Shown in pieces: positions 10,378-20,900 of a stretch of 64,000 nt of DNA; the stretch's first letter is position 1, and every line of letters starts with the position of its first letter. Below the pieces are notes generated by a model that saw nothing but the letters and a program-made list of their open reading frames with translations, was not told the DNA's origin and made no database searches. Source of the DNA: Diphasiastrum complanatum. Taxonomy: Eukaryota > Streptophyta > Lycopodiopsida > Lycopodiales > Lycopodiaceae. The position numbers were made by a program, and so were the translations under genes. The stretch covers positions 1-64,000 of the forward strand of contig MU831852.1 in assembly GCA_029204225.1 (NCBI GenBank). Direction: 5' to 3'.

Positions 10378-11036
10378 TGTTGATAGGATAAATTTGGCAT
10401 AGATGGCAAATTATGCATTTCCACTTGTAATGCCACTATTGAGCCAAAATAGAGTAAGAGGCTAAACACGTGCCAATTAGAGTGTAGACAAGTGTAATGC
10501 TTTTGTTTGATGAATTTCAAGAGGTCCAATAGGATTTAGAGGTGGAACCTTGTGAGGTCCAATAGAAAATTGAGGTGTGCTTGAATATAGTCCAATAGAA
10601 TTAAGAGGTGCATGGATCAATGGTCCAATAGGATCAAGAGGTGACAAAGTATGGTCCAATCATAGTTAGGCATAGTGGTAGCTCGTGGATCTACTAGTAT
10701 CATTGTACTCCTCATTTTGAAGCTAATTGATTTAGTGATTTTATGGATTTTGTGAGTTATTGGATTTCTAGCTTTCTTTCTCTACCCGAGAGCTCATGAT
10801 GCTTTTTCTCTCTCTACCCAAGGAGAGCAGCTTGTTTTTACTTAGATTATTTTTTGAATACTTCCCACACGTGTGAGTGAGAGTTGGAAGTGTTTGAATG
10901 CATGTAGTAGTGTGTTTTTGCCATAGGATCTAAGATTGATCTTGAATCTCAATCTAATCTTAATCTTGGTGCATTTACACACCTTAGGAGATCACAAGTA
11001 CATGTTGTGGACAATCCACACGTGTGAAATTCAACA
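10378..11036. mobile_element. LTR-like block with TGTTGA...TCAACA ends
   Basis: The 659-bp block starts TGTTGATAGG and ends AAATTCAACA, the short terminal inverted repeat expected of an LTR. Inside are several copies of a TCCAATAG motif (about 10515-10665) and two CACACGTGTG palindromes (10866, 11017). A TGGTACCACCAGAGC sequence just to its right loosely resembles a primer site, favouring + orientation. The Gln/Pro-rich minus frame that ends at its right edge favours minus. Flanking 5-mers do not match, so there is no target duplication. Confidence 0.45.
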
Positions 11037-11702
11037 GCTGGTACCACCAGAGCTTGATGGATTGGTTGGTGCTTGAGCTCTTTGCCCTAGGGGTTGGCCT
11101 TGAAAGGAGGAGCCTTGAGTAGCAAGAGGAGGCTGTTGGAATCCTGCTCCATCTCCACTATTTGGTCAATCAAAGTGGTGCCCGGAATCATGGAACTAGG
11201 CGTGCTATGCATGAACAGACGATGTCGACTAGACAGCTGTCTTTAACCATTTTTCCAAGGTGGCAATGTGCTGGCTCAGGGCCTCGACAGAAGCAAGGTA
11301 TGATTGTTGTAATTATGTGTGTTGCTCCATCGTGGCTTTCAACTTTTGGGCCAACGTTTGATAATGGAATGGGAGTTCCCTCAGGAATAGCTGGTAGTGC
11401 GAAGTCATTGAAGTCCACCAATTCCAACTATTCCTTCATAGCGGAACATGCGGCTTGTGCATCTGTTACAGCCTCATCCCTTTCTGCTTTGAGGTTATTG
11501 ATGGTATTATGCATGTTGGATACGTTCACTTGGAGCTAGTTCTAGAGGTGGAGGAGCATCTGCTACTATTGCTGATTATAATTGGTGAGATTTTAAATCT
11601 GCAACTACTATTGCTTGTTTTCCACTTCCAGTCTTTCTTTTTCTTTTTGAAGGTTCCCTCGGGTGCCGAATAGATTGTATTGGAGCTCATTCACCAACCA
11701 AA
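11037..11702 (-). pseudogene. Degraded continuation of the minus-strand unknown ORF region
   Basis: Read on the minus strand, the last 45 codons before the LTR-like block are open and low in complexity (GFQQPPLATQGSSFQGQP), stopping two codons inside the block. Between there and 11702 the frame is broken by several stops. It may be the tail of the proline-rich protein encoded at 11703-13160, or a separate gag-like tail. I cannot tell which. Confidence 0.35.
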
Positions 11703-13160
11703 CTACTTTTGGGCTACAAGGGATAACTGCTCCCAAGGGCGAATGTCAGGGAGGGTGCGTGTATAGTTAGGATATGGCATTGGGTTAAAGGGTAGAAAAT
11801 CATGAACATGGTTAGATGAAGATGAATGAAAGATAGGTGGAGGTGATTGAGGGATGATGGGTGAAAGAGGTGGGGAGATACTGCATGGCGGAGATGTGTG
11901 GATTGGGTTAGTGGTGACGGTGGTTGATGGAAGTCCGGTTAGTAACTGTAATGCAAAATCATCTACGTTGACTGTAGAGTCAAGTAGGATGGAGATTTGT
12001 ACAAGTGAGGGCTTTTTTGGAAGTGTGGAATTGAAGCCCATGTTGAGAGTGAGTGACGGTGTGGAGGTGGTAGTAAATGGTGGAGGTGGTGGTGGAAGTG
12101 TGAGAGCAAGTGAGGGAGTTGGGGTTGTGGAGGGTGCCTGTGTGGAAGGAACCACGCCCATAGGATCAGAACCAGAAGTGCCTACCGCCACTGAGCTACC
12201 TGTTGATGTCGCTACTGCTTGTCTGTGTTGTTGGGCCTGGTGGAGTAAGGCCTCCTGCTGTGCTAGGACCTCCTTTGGGACTTGAGAGGGTTTAAGGCTC
12301 CCTCCGGATTCAGCATACTCAGTCCCAATGTCATTGGATAAAATGTCATGAGGGACATCAGCCTCTGTGCTGATCGTCTTCTCTTTCTGCTTCTTAGTGG
12401 ATGGGGCTGGTGAAACTGGTTCTGCTATCGGTTGGGAGCTAACTCGCTTCTTAGTGCTTGGATAGAGATCATCAAGCTCCTTGATGGCAGCAGCCACCCT
12501 AGACTCCAACAATTTGGTGACCAACATGTGGAGGTGATATCCACACTTGGTAGTTGGTTTTCTGGCTGTCAAGGCCCCACATAGGTTTTCTGCTACCTTC
12601 TTAGCCCACTTGTAGTTTTGAGTGGGATCTTCCATGGTGAGGGTCAAAGAGAAGAGGTCGCTCAATGGTAAGCAATCTGTCTTGGCAGTATGCACTTCGA
12701 CTATGGTGATGAGGAGTTCTGAGGCGGCCCGGAGATAGGGATATGTGATGAGACGTATGGCGATCCCGTCATTGGTTTGGGCAATAGTTTTGCCATGCTC
12801 TATCAGAAACTTTGTAAAATACTTGGCATCATAGCTAGTGCCCTTGCCATGGATTGTCTCTCCGAGATTAGGGAAGCCAATGCTCTGGAGATGTTGAAGA
12901 GAGACACTGATGATTGTATAGCTGCCACTCTTAGATGTAAGCTTAAAAGTCTGGAATTCATCCAAATAGGTGGAGTAGGCTGCTCGGATCAGGCTCTTCC
13001 TCTGCTGGTCACAGAAGTGAGTCAGATCAAATCCAAGGGTTGTGAGGATATCTTTGGCCAGGATGAGCTGCTCGGCGTGATTCTTGATACAAATCATAAA
13101 AATGTCCCCTGAATAAGGCCTATGGGGATATACGGCGATGTAGAGAGAGCAAGGAATCAT
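11703..13160 (-). CDS. Unrecognised proline-rich protein, about 485 aa, probably a retroelement accessory ORF
   Basis: A long uninterrupted minus-strand frame. I take the first ATG (13158-13160, MIPCSLYIAVYP) as the start; the open frame extends six codons further up without an ATG. The first ~240 residues look globular and mostly helical (KNHAEQLILAKDILTTLGF; AAIKELDDLYPSTKK), with no motif I recognise. A basic segment (STKKQKEK) and a Gln/Ala-rich stretch follow. The C-terminal ~180 residues are Pro/Ser/Thr-rich, with a run of seven prolines. It lies on the same strand as, and downstream of, gypsy integrase remnants (13.73-14.4 kb). Extra ORFs of Athila/Tat-type elements sit in this position. 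A host gene exon or a gag protein is possible. It has no protease, RT or zinc-knuckle motif. Confidence 0.5.
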   Translation of the reverse strand: MIPCSLYIAVYPHRPYSGDIFMICIKNHAEQLILAKDILTTLGFDLTHFCDQQRKSLIRAAYSTYLDEFQTFKLTSKSGSYTIISVSLQHLQSIGFPNLGETIHGKGTSYDAKYFTKFLIEHGKTIAQTNDGIAIRLITYPYLRAASELLITIVEVHTAKTDCLPLSDLFSLTLTMEDPTQNYKWAKKVAENLCGALTARKPTTKCGYHLHMLVTKLLESRVAAAIKELDDLYPSTKKRVSSQPIAEPVSPAPSTKKQKEKTISTEADVPHDILSNDIGTEYAESGGSLKPSQVPKEVLAQQEALLHQAQQHRQAVATSTGSSVAVGTSGSDPMGVVPSTQAPSTTPTPSLALTLPPPPPPFTTTSTPSLTLNMGFNSTLPKKPSLVQISILLDSTVNVDDFALQLLTGLPSTTVTTNPIHTSPPCSISPPLSPIIPQSPPPIFHSSSSNHVHDFLPFNPMPYPNYTRTLPDIRPWEQLSLVAQK

Positions 13161-13178
13161 GGGAGGCCATAATAGCAA

Positions 13179-13732
13179 TGATTTTAGATTGCTTTGGTAA
13201 GTTTGAAAATTTTGAAAAATTTTGGCATGAACTCGAGTGTAGAAATCTAAAATGAATTCGTGGAGAGAATTATGTCAAAATAGGAAAAAATGTCTGACAA
13301 TGCAAAAATTTGTCAATGATCAGAATTCACGGAGATCAAGAGAAATCGTGGGGATTATTTTAAGCTTCAATGAATTGTATGCAAATTTTGGTAGTGGATA
13401 TCTGATGAAAAAACTAACTTTTTCTATTTCTAGAAAGTTTGTCTTAGAAACAAAATTTATGGAGGCAAAAAATGAATCATGCACTGTAAAAACGGGGTCA
13501 AGCGAATTCTATCTGAGATGGTATGAGATAAATCTTCTGAAACTAATGGCTTTTGTGGTTTTCTCAAAGAAGACTGTTGGTATACCTAATCTAATAGCAT
13601 CTTGATGGTTTGAACCAGAAAGCACAACAAAACATTTGTCGAAATGGCAGGCAGGCAATATAAAAAAATAAAGAAGAACAGTAGGAAAGAAAACAACTAA
13701 TACATATCAAGATAAAAACATGATGTATTGTA
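13179..13732. other. AT-rich noncoding spacer
   Basis: No supported gene. It lies between the unknown minus-strand ORF and the integrase tail of the gypsy remnant to its right. The short + strand open frame here has no family signature. Confidence 0.3.
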
Positions 13733-13880
13733 CTTTCTCAGTCTGCTCCCATTGACCACAGTGTCGAGGATATCACCTTGAAGGATTTGGAGTTGTACAT
13801 ATCCAGAGGCAAAGATTTTTTTAATGACGTAAGCGCTGGCCTAAATCCATAGTTAAGCTCGAAAGGACTCATCTTAGTAC
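13733..13880 (-). pseudogene. Gypsy integrase C-terminal tail remnant
   Basis: The minus strand reads MSPFELNYGFRPALTSLKKS just downstream of the integrase core, then ILDTVVNGSRLRKY. VNGSRL-K-Y is the typical end of Athila/Tat integrases. The segment between core and tail is largely missing. Confidence 0.55.
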
Positions 13881-14159
13881 TCACATTTTCTTGTCATTGT
13901 AAGCAAACTCCAACAGTGGCAAGTACTTCTCCCACTGAGTTTGCTTATCCCCAACAAATGCCCTAAGCCTATCCTCTAAGGTTTGGTTGACTCTCTCAAT
14001 TTGGCCATCCGTTTCAGGATGCTCCGTACTGCTCATTCTCAATTGGACTTCTCGTTTGGCCATAACTGCAGTCCAAAAGTTTCCAATGAATCGAGTATCC
14101 CTGTCAGACACTATATATATTGGTAATCCATAAAGTCTGAATACATGCTCGATAAACAA
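13881..14159 (-). pseudogene. Gypsy integrase catalytic core
   Basis: The frame shows LPIYIVSDRDTRFIGNFW, with the second catalytic Asp, and SSTEHPETDGQIERVNQTLE, with the catalytic Glu region. Next comes LRAFVGDKQTQWEKYLPLLE, typical of Ty3/gypsy integrases. It is part of one minus-strand pol remnant running to 16.86 kb and is broken by frameshifts on both sides. Confidence 0.85.
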
Positions 14160-14178
14160 ATTACCTACTCCAACCGCA

Positions 14179-14436
14179 TCAATCTTTTTTAAGCTTGGGC
14201 CACCAGAAGTTACGTAAGATCAACTCATAGGTCTTATCCACACCAGGATGACCTGCACTAGGGCTATCATGACACAAATGGACAATCTTCCTACGTAGCT
14301 CCTCACAACCTGGAATGAGAAGTTTGCCATTTCTCCTTATCATACCATCTTCTATGGTATATTTAAGGTAAGTGTGAATCAAGAGACCAGAACTCTCATC
14401 TTGAGATTCTACTTGCGCAAGATTTGCCTCCCTCAC
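14179..14436 (-). pseudogene. Gypsy integrase zinc-binding domain
   Basis: Residues GCEELRRKIVHLCHDSPSAG followed by HPGVDKTYELILRNFWWP match the H2C2 zinc-binding region before the integrase core. The second His is in SAGHPG. The expected downstream Cys pair is lost at the frame break near 14179. Confidence 0.8.
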
Positions 14437-14930
14437 AATTCCTTGACAATGAGGATCCTCTTGCTGAGCCTATCTAATCTCAGCAATCAGGTCATTTTCT
14501 ATGACCACAAAAGACATTTGATACAATATCCGAGATAATGCATCAGCCACACGATTTTCGACACCTTTCTTGTATCGAATTTCCATGTGAAATTCATGCA
14601 TTAACTCAGCCCACCTGGCTCGTCACCCTCTTAGGTCTGGCTGGTTGCAGAAATATCTCAAAGTGTTATGGTCGGTGTACACATAGAATTTCGCACCATA
14701 CAAATAATGCCTCCATGCCTTCAAAGCGTGGATAATGGCAAACAACTCTTTCTCATGAGTTGGATAATTCTTCTATGCAAGGTTGAGCTTCTTGCTTTCA
14801 AAGGCCACATGCCTACCCTCTTGCATCAGAACTGCCCCAACAGCGATGTCACTTGCATCCGTTTCTATGACAAATGGTTTTTGAGGGTCAACAATTTTTA
14901 AAGTGACAAAGTCAGCCACAGTTCAAAGCA
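14437..14930 (-). pseudogene. Gypsy RNase H domain (broken frame)
   Basis: Read on the minus strand, the sequence gives KPFVIETDASDIAVGAVLMQ, then HVAFESKKLNLA, NYPTHEKELFAIIHALKAW and FYVYTDHNTLRYF. This is the canonical Ty3/gypsy RNase H order, with catalytic Asp, Glu and Asp. Several in-frame stops occur (one after KKLNLA), so it is not functional. Confidence 0.8.
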
Positions 14931-15129
14931 TCGAAACTTCGTTGCTGAAGTTCTGTCCACTCTTTCCATTTATTTTTCTATAACATATCGGTCAACGGTG
15001 CATCTACAAGTGAATAATTCTTCACACCTTTACGATAAAACACAGCCAACCCTAGAAAGCTTCTTAGTGTCATCAAGTCTGTAGGAACAGGCCAGGCAAG
15101 AAGAACAACAACTTTCTACGGATCCGGTT

Positions 15130-16014
15130 TTATTTCTTTTTTAAACAATTCACTTTTTTATCATTAGCGAACAATGTATTTTCCCTCAAAGTTGATAACA
15201 CAGTTCTTAGGTGATTAACATGCATAGCATCACCACAACTGTAAACAAGTATGTCATCAACAAAATTAACCACAAACCTGTCCATAAACGGTCTAAACAC
15301 ATCGCTCATTAACATCATAAATGTTGCAGGGGCGTTAGTCAATCCAAAGGGCATAACTAAAAATTCATAGTGTCCAAAATGAGTCCAGAAGGCAGTTTTA
15401 TGCACATCCTTTTCTCAAATTCTCACCTAGTGGTAACCACTCTTTAGGTCAATTTTGCTAAACATTGTATCACCATGGAGGGCATCCAAAAGATCATCTA
15501 TACGTGGCATAGGATATCAATGCTTAACAGTAATCTTGTTCAAGCTTCGATAGTCCACACACATTCTCCAAGACCCATCCTTCTTTTTTACCAGAATGAT
15601 CAAAGAGGCAAAGGGGGAGAAGCTAGGTCTTACTTGCCCCTTGGCAAGATAGTCCTCAATCATGCTTCTGACCTCTTCCTCCTCTTTCAAACTCATTCTA
15701 TAAGGTGGTCTATTAACATGAGATGATCCAGGAATTAACTCAATTCTATGCTCCACATTTCTCTTAGGGGGTAAAATAGATGGAACATCTAGAAATTCCT
15801 CCCTAATTTGGCGATTTAGGTTCTTAGTAAGATTAGTTTGTTCTTCACATACATCAGACTCATTAGCAGAAATAGACATATCATACAAGAAACAAACATA
15901 CATGCACTTACATTGAACCTTACGCAACTGCATTGCCGTGATCAAAGGTCCTGGAGGCATATCAGGCTCTCCATGTAGGGAGTGAATCCTACCATTGTGC
16001 TGGAACTCATACAC
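15130..16014 (-). pseudogene. Gypsy reverse transcriptase (broken)
   Basis: The N-terminal part (15517-16014) shows HRIELIPGSSHVNRPPYRMS, GQVRPSFSPFASLIILVKKK and SWRMCVDYRSLNKITVKH. The downstream part (15130-15405) shows [18 protein letters not shown] and the catalytic box [10 protein letters not shown]. Stops and indels at 15406-15516 separate the two parts. The fingers and palm are recognisable. It connects to RNase H on the left and protease on the right. Confidence 0.85.
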
Positions 16015-16041
16015 ATGAGTATCCCAAGCGATGTAGGGTTT

Positions 16042-16296
16042 CTAAGCCACATGCCAACAAATTCCAAGCACCACATCAAAGCGAGCCAAACGGGTAATCT
16101 CAAAATCTAACTCCTCAGTATAGTTCTGAATAGTTAGAGGCGTACCCACAACCCTGGCATCCCACACTTTTGCACCCTTTCCATCAGCCATTTCGACTGT
16201 GTACTGGTATAGGGATGGTTGTGTGCTCACTCTCAACCGTTTAATCAAAGCGGAGTTAATGACGTTATGTGAGGACCCAGTGTCAAATAGAATCAA
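16042..16296 (-). pseudogene. Gypsy aspartic protease
   Basis: An intact-looking retropepsin core, MILFDTGSSHNVINSALIKR, has the D-T-G triad, and DVVLGICWHVA marks the C-terminal end (normally LGxxWL). It sits just upstream of RT on the minus strand. The flanking sequence contains stops. Confidence 0.8.
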
Positions 16297-16314
16297 AACA
16301 TCTCTACCACACAG

Positions 16315-16856
16315 CTATCCACGCATAACAATCAAAGAAGTGCAAGGAAACTGATACCCGTGTTGTGTCGCTTTTGACAACTGTGGCAAAAGAACTGAGT
16401 CCACCTTCCGAATTACCGGCACATTTATTAACTGTGGAACATCAGGAGGTTCTTCTTGTCTCAATTCCTCAATTTTCATAGGATCTGCCTCCTCAACTTG
16501 CAAACTGTAGGTGGTCCATGAGGGATTGCGAGAACACTCCTTCCACCTATGCCGCCCTAGAAATCCAAAGCAAAGGTTCTCTTTCTTTTTCTGCTCCAAG
16601 TCTTGCGGTTATAGCGTAGAAAAGTGTTGGCCCCCTTGAGCATTGGACATCCCATACCACCCTTTGCCTTTTGAGGCGCCTGCACCTTTACTCTTTTTCG
16701 CACTCTGAATTTGCTCTTGTGAGGATTGACCCTTCCATTTTTTAAACTTTCTTTTCCCCCAAGGCTGAAACCCTCCTGAAGTAGGTGTCTCAGACTCCTT
16801 GGCCTTTTTTCCATCCTCATAGTATATGTCATGCCCATGACTGGTCTCGAGTAGCG
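16315..16856 (-). pseudogene. Gypsy gag C-terminus, truncated by the next element
   Basis: A basic gag linker (GGFQPWGKRKFKKWKGQSS) is followed by a degenerate knuckle, CFGFLGRHRWKEC, in which one Cys is lost. The gag frame stops abruptly at about 16857, where LTR-like sequence of a + strand element starts. I take this as the insertion point. The N-terminal gag is not found in the window. Confidence 0.65.
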
Positions 16857-17317
16857 TGTCCACACTAGGGACCCGTAGACCAACAACCCGTAAGTTAATT
16901 GTGACTATAAGGAAATTGGGGCCCTTATGTGTACATGGTCATAATTAATGGTTGTAGGCCTAAACACATGGTAGTGGAGTTGGTATAGGTCTATCAGTGA
17001 GTCATTAGGAAACTGGATGACATGGCCCAGATAGGCTGCAGAGGTGTCCAGTGAGGTGTCACAGTGCACTACTAGTGGTGCATGGGCCTTGGAGGGTATA
17101 AGTATACCTGCTGGGCTCTCACTAGTGGATGCTTGATTTGTGATGAGTAGTTACATGCTGCTGGTGTGACTCCTCTTTCCATGACTCTGATTGATCCATA
17201 GCTTGGGGGCTAGATCCGTACGATCTAGGTTTAGTTGGATTGGTTTAACCTCCACCGGTTCCCATGTGTTGTTGCTTTGTATGGTATGCTTAGACTAGAA
17301 TCCTGTTGTGAGGACTT
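16857..17317 (+). mobile_element. LTR (left part) of a + strand element, split by the full copia
   Basis: The sequence starts TGTCCACACTAGG where the gypsy gag ends. It has a TATA-like GGGTATAAGTATACC (about 17096-17110) and is cut at 17317 by the copia insertion. The LTR resumes at 23184 and ends about 23206, before a TGGTATCAGAGCC primer site (23208-23220). Its left boundary is inferred only from the end of gag homology. No second copy is seen in the window. Confidence 0.5.
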
Positions 17318-17970
17318 TGTGAAAAACTCAGATCCAAAAGATGCTAAAGTTTCATAAAGATCTTGGCCATGGAAGTTATGCACATCTAGATTGAAAAAAT
17401 GATAGAAATTGTGATGTTAAGCATACTAAACATCAACTAAACATCAAAATCTGATCATAAGCTTCCACAAACAGAAACTTGCTGTCCCTGTCCGTACTTC
17501 AGAGCCTACAACCTGCATTTCACACGTGTGAAGCCATAGCAACAAAGAAATCACAATTCTAGTGGCTAGAATGCAAGATATGAACAAAAAAGTGAGAGAG
17601 AAGAAGATGGATCTTCAAAGAGCATAACATTCATTCAATAGAATGAAAATGAGATGTGTACATACTCGTGGAGATGGCTATTTATAGCAGCCATAGTGCC
17701 TCTTGGCCACTTGTCTTATGATAGGCTAAAATTGGGGTCCAATAGGATTCACCCATATACCTAGAAATTTGGTCAAATAGGAATGCACCAAATTATGAGC
17801 CAATAGAAGAGCTCCACACTCGACCTCCTCTAATTAATGTGACCTCAAAAGTAGTGTACACATACTTTGGGCCTCTACATACATGTATGAACCTATCTCT
17901 AACTTTTATTTGGCCATAGGCCTACAAAATCTCAAGTTAGGAAAATACTACTAGTTGACAATTTTTCACA
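17318..17970 (-). repeat. 3' LTR of the full-length copia
   Basis: A 653-bp terminal repeat with no mismatch to 22526-23178 in my reading. On the minus strand it begins TGTGAAAAATTG just after the polypurine tract. The gag-pol stop codon (TGA, 17966-17968) lies within its first five bases. Confidence 0.97.
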
Positions 17971-20900
17971 CTCCCTCTTCAACTAGTTTTAGCATAGATT
18001 TAGAAAGTACACCAAGACTTGTTCTATGCTTGAAAAATAAGTCCTTTCCCAATGCTTTGGTAAAGATATCAGCCACACATTCCTTTGATGGGACATGTTC
18101 AAGCTTGATCTCTTTTGCCAACACTTGTTCTCTCACAAAATGGTAAGCCACCTCGATATGTTTGCTCCTTGCATGGAAAACCGGATTGCTTGCTAGACTT
18201 TGGGCTGAAAGGTTGTCACAAAAGATGATTGGACTCTCTGAAAAATCCAGCAAATGAAGCTCCATAATCATCCTCTTGATCCACACCATCTCCTTTGTGC
18301 ATGATGTCAAAGCTTTGTACTCGGCCTCACTAGAAGAAAGTGATATAGTTGCTTGTTTCTTCGACATCCATGAGATAGCTCCATCACCTATGAAAATAGC
18401 ATGTGCATTTATGGATTTTCTATCCATAAGGTCTCCTGCAAAATCTGAATCTGAAAAACCAAATAAGTTAGGTGATGAGCCTCTATAAACAATGCCAAAA
18501 TCTTTTGTTCCCGAGATGTATCTCAAGATCCTCTTTCCTAGTTTCCAATGTTCTATGCTAGGATCTTGCATGAATTGGCTTAATCTACCAACACAATAAG
18601 ATAAATCAGGTCTTGTGATGGTTAGATATATAAGAGAACCTATTAGCTTCCTATAGAGAGTAATGTCCTCGAAGGATCTTTCATTACCTCTTATAGTTAG
18701 CTTTACATGTGATTCCATAGGTGTATCAATAGGATTTGCATCTACCATATGAAATCTATTGAGAATAGAAATAGCATACTTCTCTTGTGAAATAAAAGTG
18801 ATTTGAGAAGTTCTAATTACTTCTATTCCTAAGATATAGCTCAAAAGACCAAGATCATGCACTTCAAATTCCTTTTTTAGTGCTTTCTTGATATCTTCTA
18901 TATCTTCCTTGTTCCCTCCACTTAAAATAATGTCATCCACATAAATTAGAAGGATTGTAACATCATTAGCACTAATTCTAAAGTAAAGTGAATGATCATA
19001 CTCACTCATAGTGAAGTTTTGAGAAAGTAGAAAAGAGTTAAGCCTAGCATACCAACTCCTTGGTGCTTGCTTAAGACCATACAAACTTTTTTGTAGAAAA
19101 CACACATGATTAGGCTTGCTATGAGAAACATAGCTCTCGGGTTGCTCCATGTAGACTTCCTCTTCAAGATCACCATTCAAGAAAGCATTAGAAATGTCTA
19201 ATTGCCAAAGATCCCATCCATAAAGAGTTGCAAGGGAAATGATTACTCTTATGCTCACCATCTTTGCCACGGGTGCAAAGGTTTCCTCATAGTCAATGCC
19301 ATGCTCTTGAGCATAACCTTTAGCCACCAACCTTGCCTTCAACTTGTTGATAGATCCATCTTGATTTGTCTTTACCTTGAAGATCCATTTGCATCCAATT
19401 GCACTTTTGCCCTTTGGAAGCTCCACCAATCTCCATGTGTTGTTCTTCATAAGTGCTTCAAACTCAAGATCCATTGCTTGGATCCATTCCTCTTTTTGCC
19501 TTGCTTCATCTACACATGAAGGTACATCAAAAGAAGTTAGGAAAGCATAGTTGGATCCATCCACCACTTGCTTACCTTTGCCATCATAAGTGAGCCTTGA
19601 GGGTTTCACTTTATGCCTTGGAGTTCTCCTTGGAATTTGACTTGAAGAGGCTTCTTCAACATCCACATCCAATGTGTCATCAACTCCATTGTCATCAAGC
19701 ACATTAGTTGCAACAACACCATCATCACTTGAAACAACTTTTGGAATGTTACTTTCATCAAAAATGACATCCCTACTTGTGAACACTTTCTTGATTGAAG
19801 GAACATAAATCCTATATGCTTTGCTTACTTCACTATAACCAACAAAAATGCCCTTTCTTGAAGATGGATCCTCCTTAGTTCTATCATCAAGAGTAATGTT
19901 GAAGTAGCAAATGCATCCAAAAGTTCTTAGAAACTTGACATTAGGCTTCGTACCAAACAAAGCTTCAAAAGGGGTTTTTCCTTCCAATACAACACTTGGC
20001 CATCTATTGCAAAGGAAATTTGCACACAACAAAGCATCACTCCAAAAAGGTTTAGGAAGATTAGCATTCAATCTCATTGCCTTTGCACTCTCACACAAGG
20101 TTCTATTCTTCCTCTCGGCCACTCCATTTTGTTGTGGTGTTCTTGGACATGTGTACTCCCTCTTGGTCCCATGCTCATCACAAAAGGCTTTGAATTTGTT
20201 AGAAATGTATTCACCACCATTGTCGCTCCTCAAGCATTTGATTTTGGTTGTAAATTGAGTCTCAATAGCAACTTTGAACTTGACAAACACATCAAACACC
20301 TCATCCTTGCTCTTTAGTAGATAAACCCAACAAAATCTACTAAAATCATCAATGAAAGTTACATACATCTTAGCACCTCCATTGCTAATTGTAGTAACAC
20401 CATGAATATCTGAATGCAAGAGAGAAAAAGGCATCTTAGATCTAGATATAGATCTAGTATATGGCAATCTATGTGATTTAGACAAAGCACATTCTTCACA
20501 AACATGATTCAAGCAAGTAAGAGACTTGGGAAGTCCCCTTACTACCTCCTTTTTGGCTATTACCTCCAAGGCCTTGTAGTTGAGATGTCCCATCCTTTTA
20601 TGCCATACCTCTTGAATTGACATTTGTTCATTTGCCATGCATCCAACTTGGTTAGCAACAACACATGCATCAAGCTTGAACAATTTCCCTTGCCTTTTCC
20701 CTTTTGCAATGATACTACACCCCTTTTTGATCAAGCAAGCATCACCATCAAACTCAACTTTGAATCCTTTGTCAAGCATTTGGCTTACACTAAGTAAGTT
20801 CTTGGTAATGGATGGAATGAGCAAAACATCTTTCAATTCTATATTCCTATTTGTAGAAAGTGAAATAGGAATTGTGCCAATCCCCTTGATTGTACACTCA

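Noticed and set aside
10373-11041. Complete element at the TGTTGA...TCAACA block with target duplication
   Set aside because: Flanks TAGGA and GCTGG do not match, so only an LTR-like block is claimed.
11854-12285. 143-codon + strand frame
   Set aside because: It is the antisense of the Pro/Ser-rich part of the minus-strand ORF; its Gly/Val-rich composition mirrors that bias.
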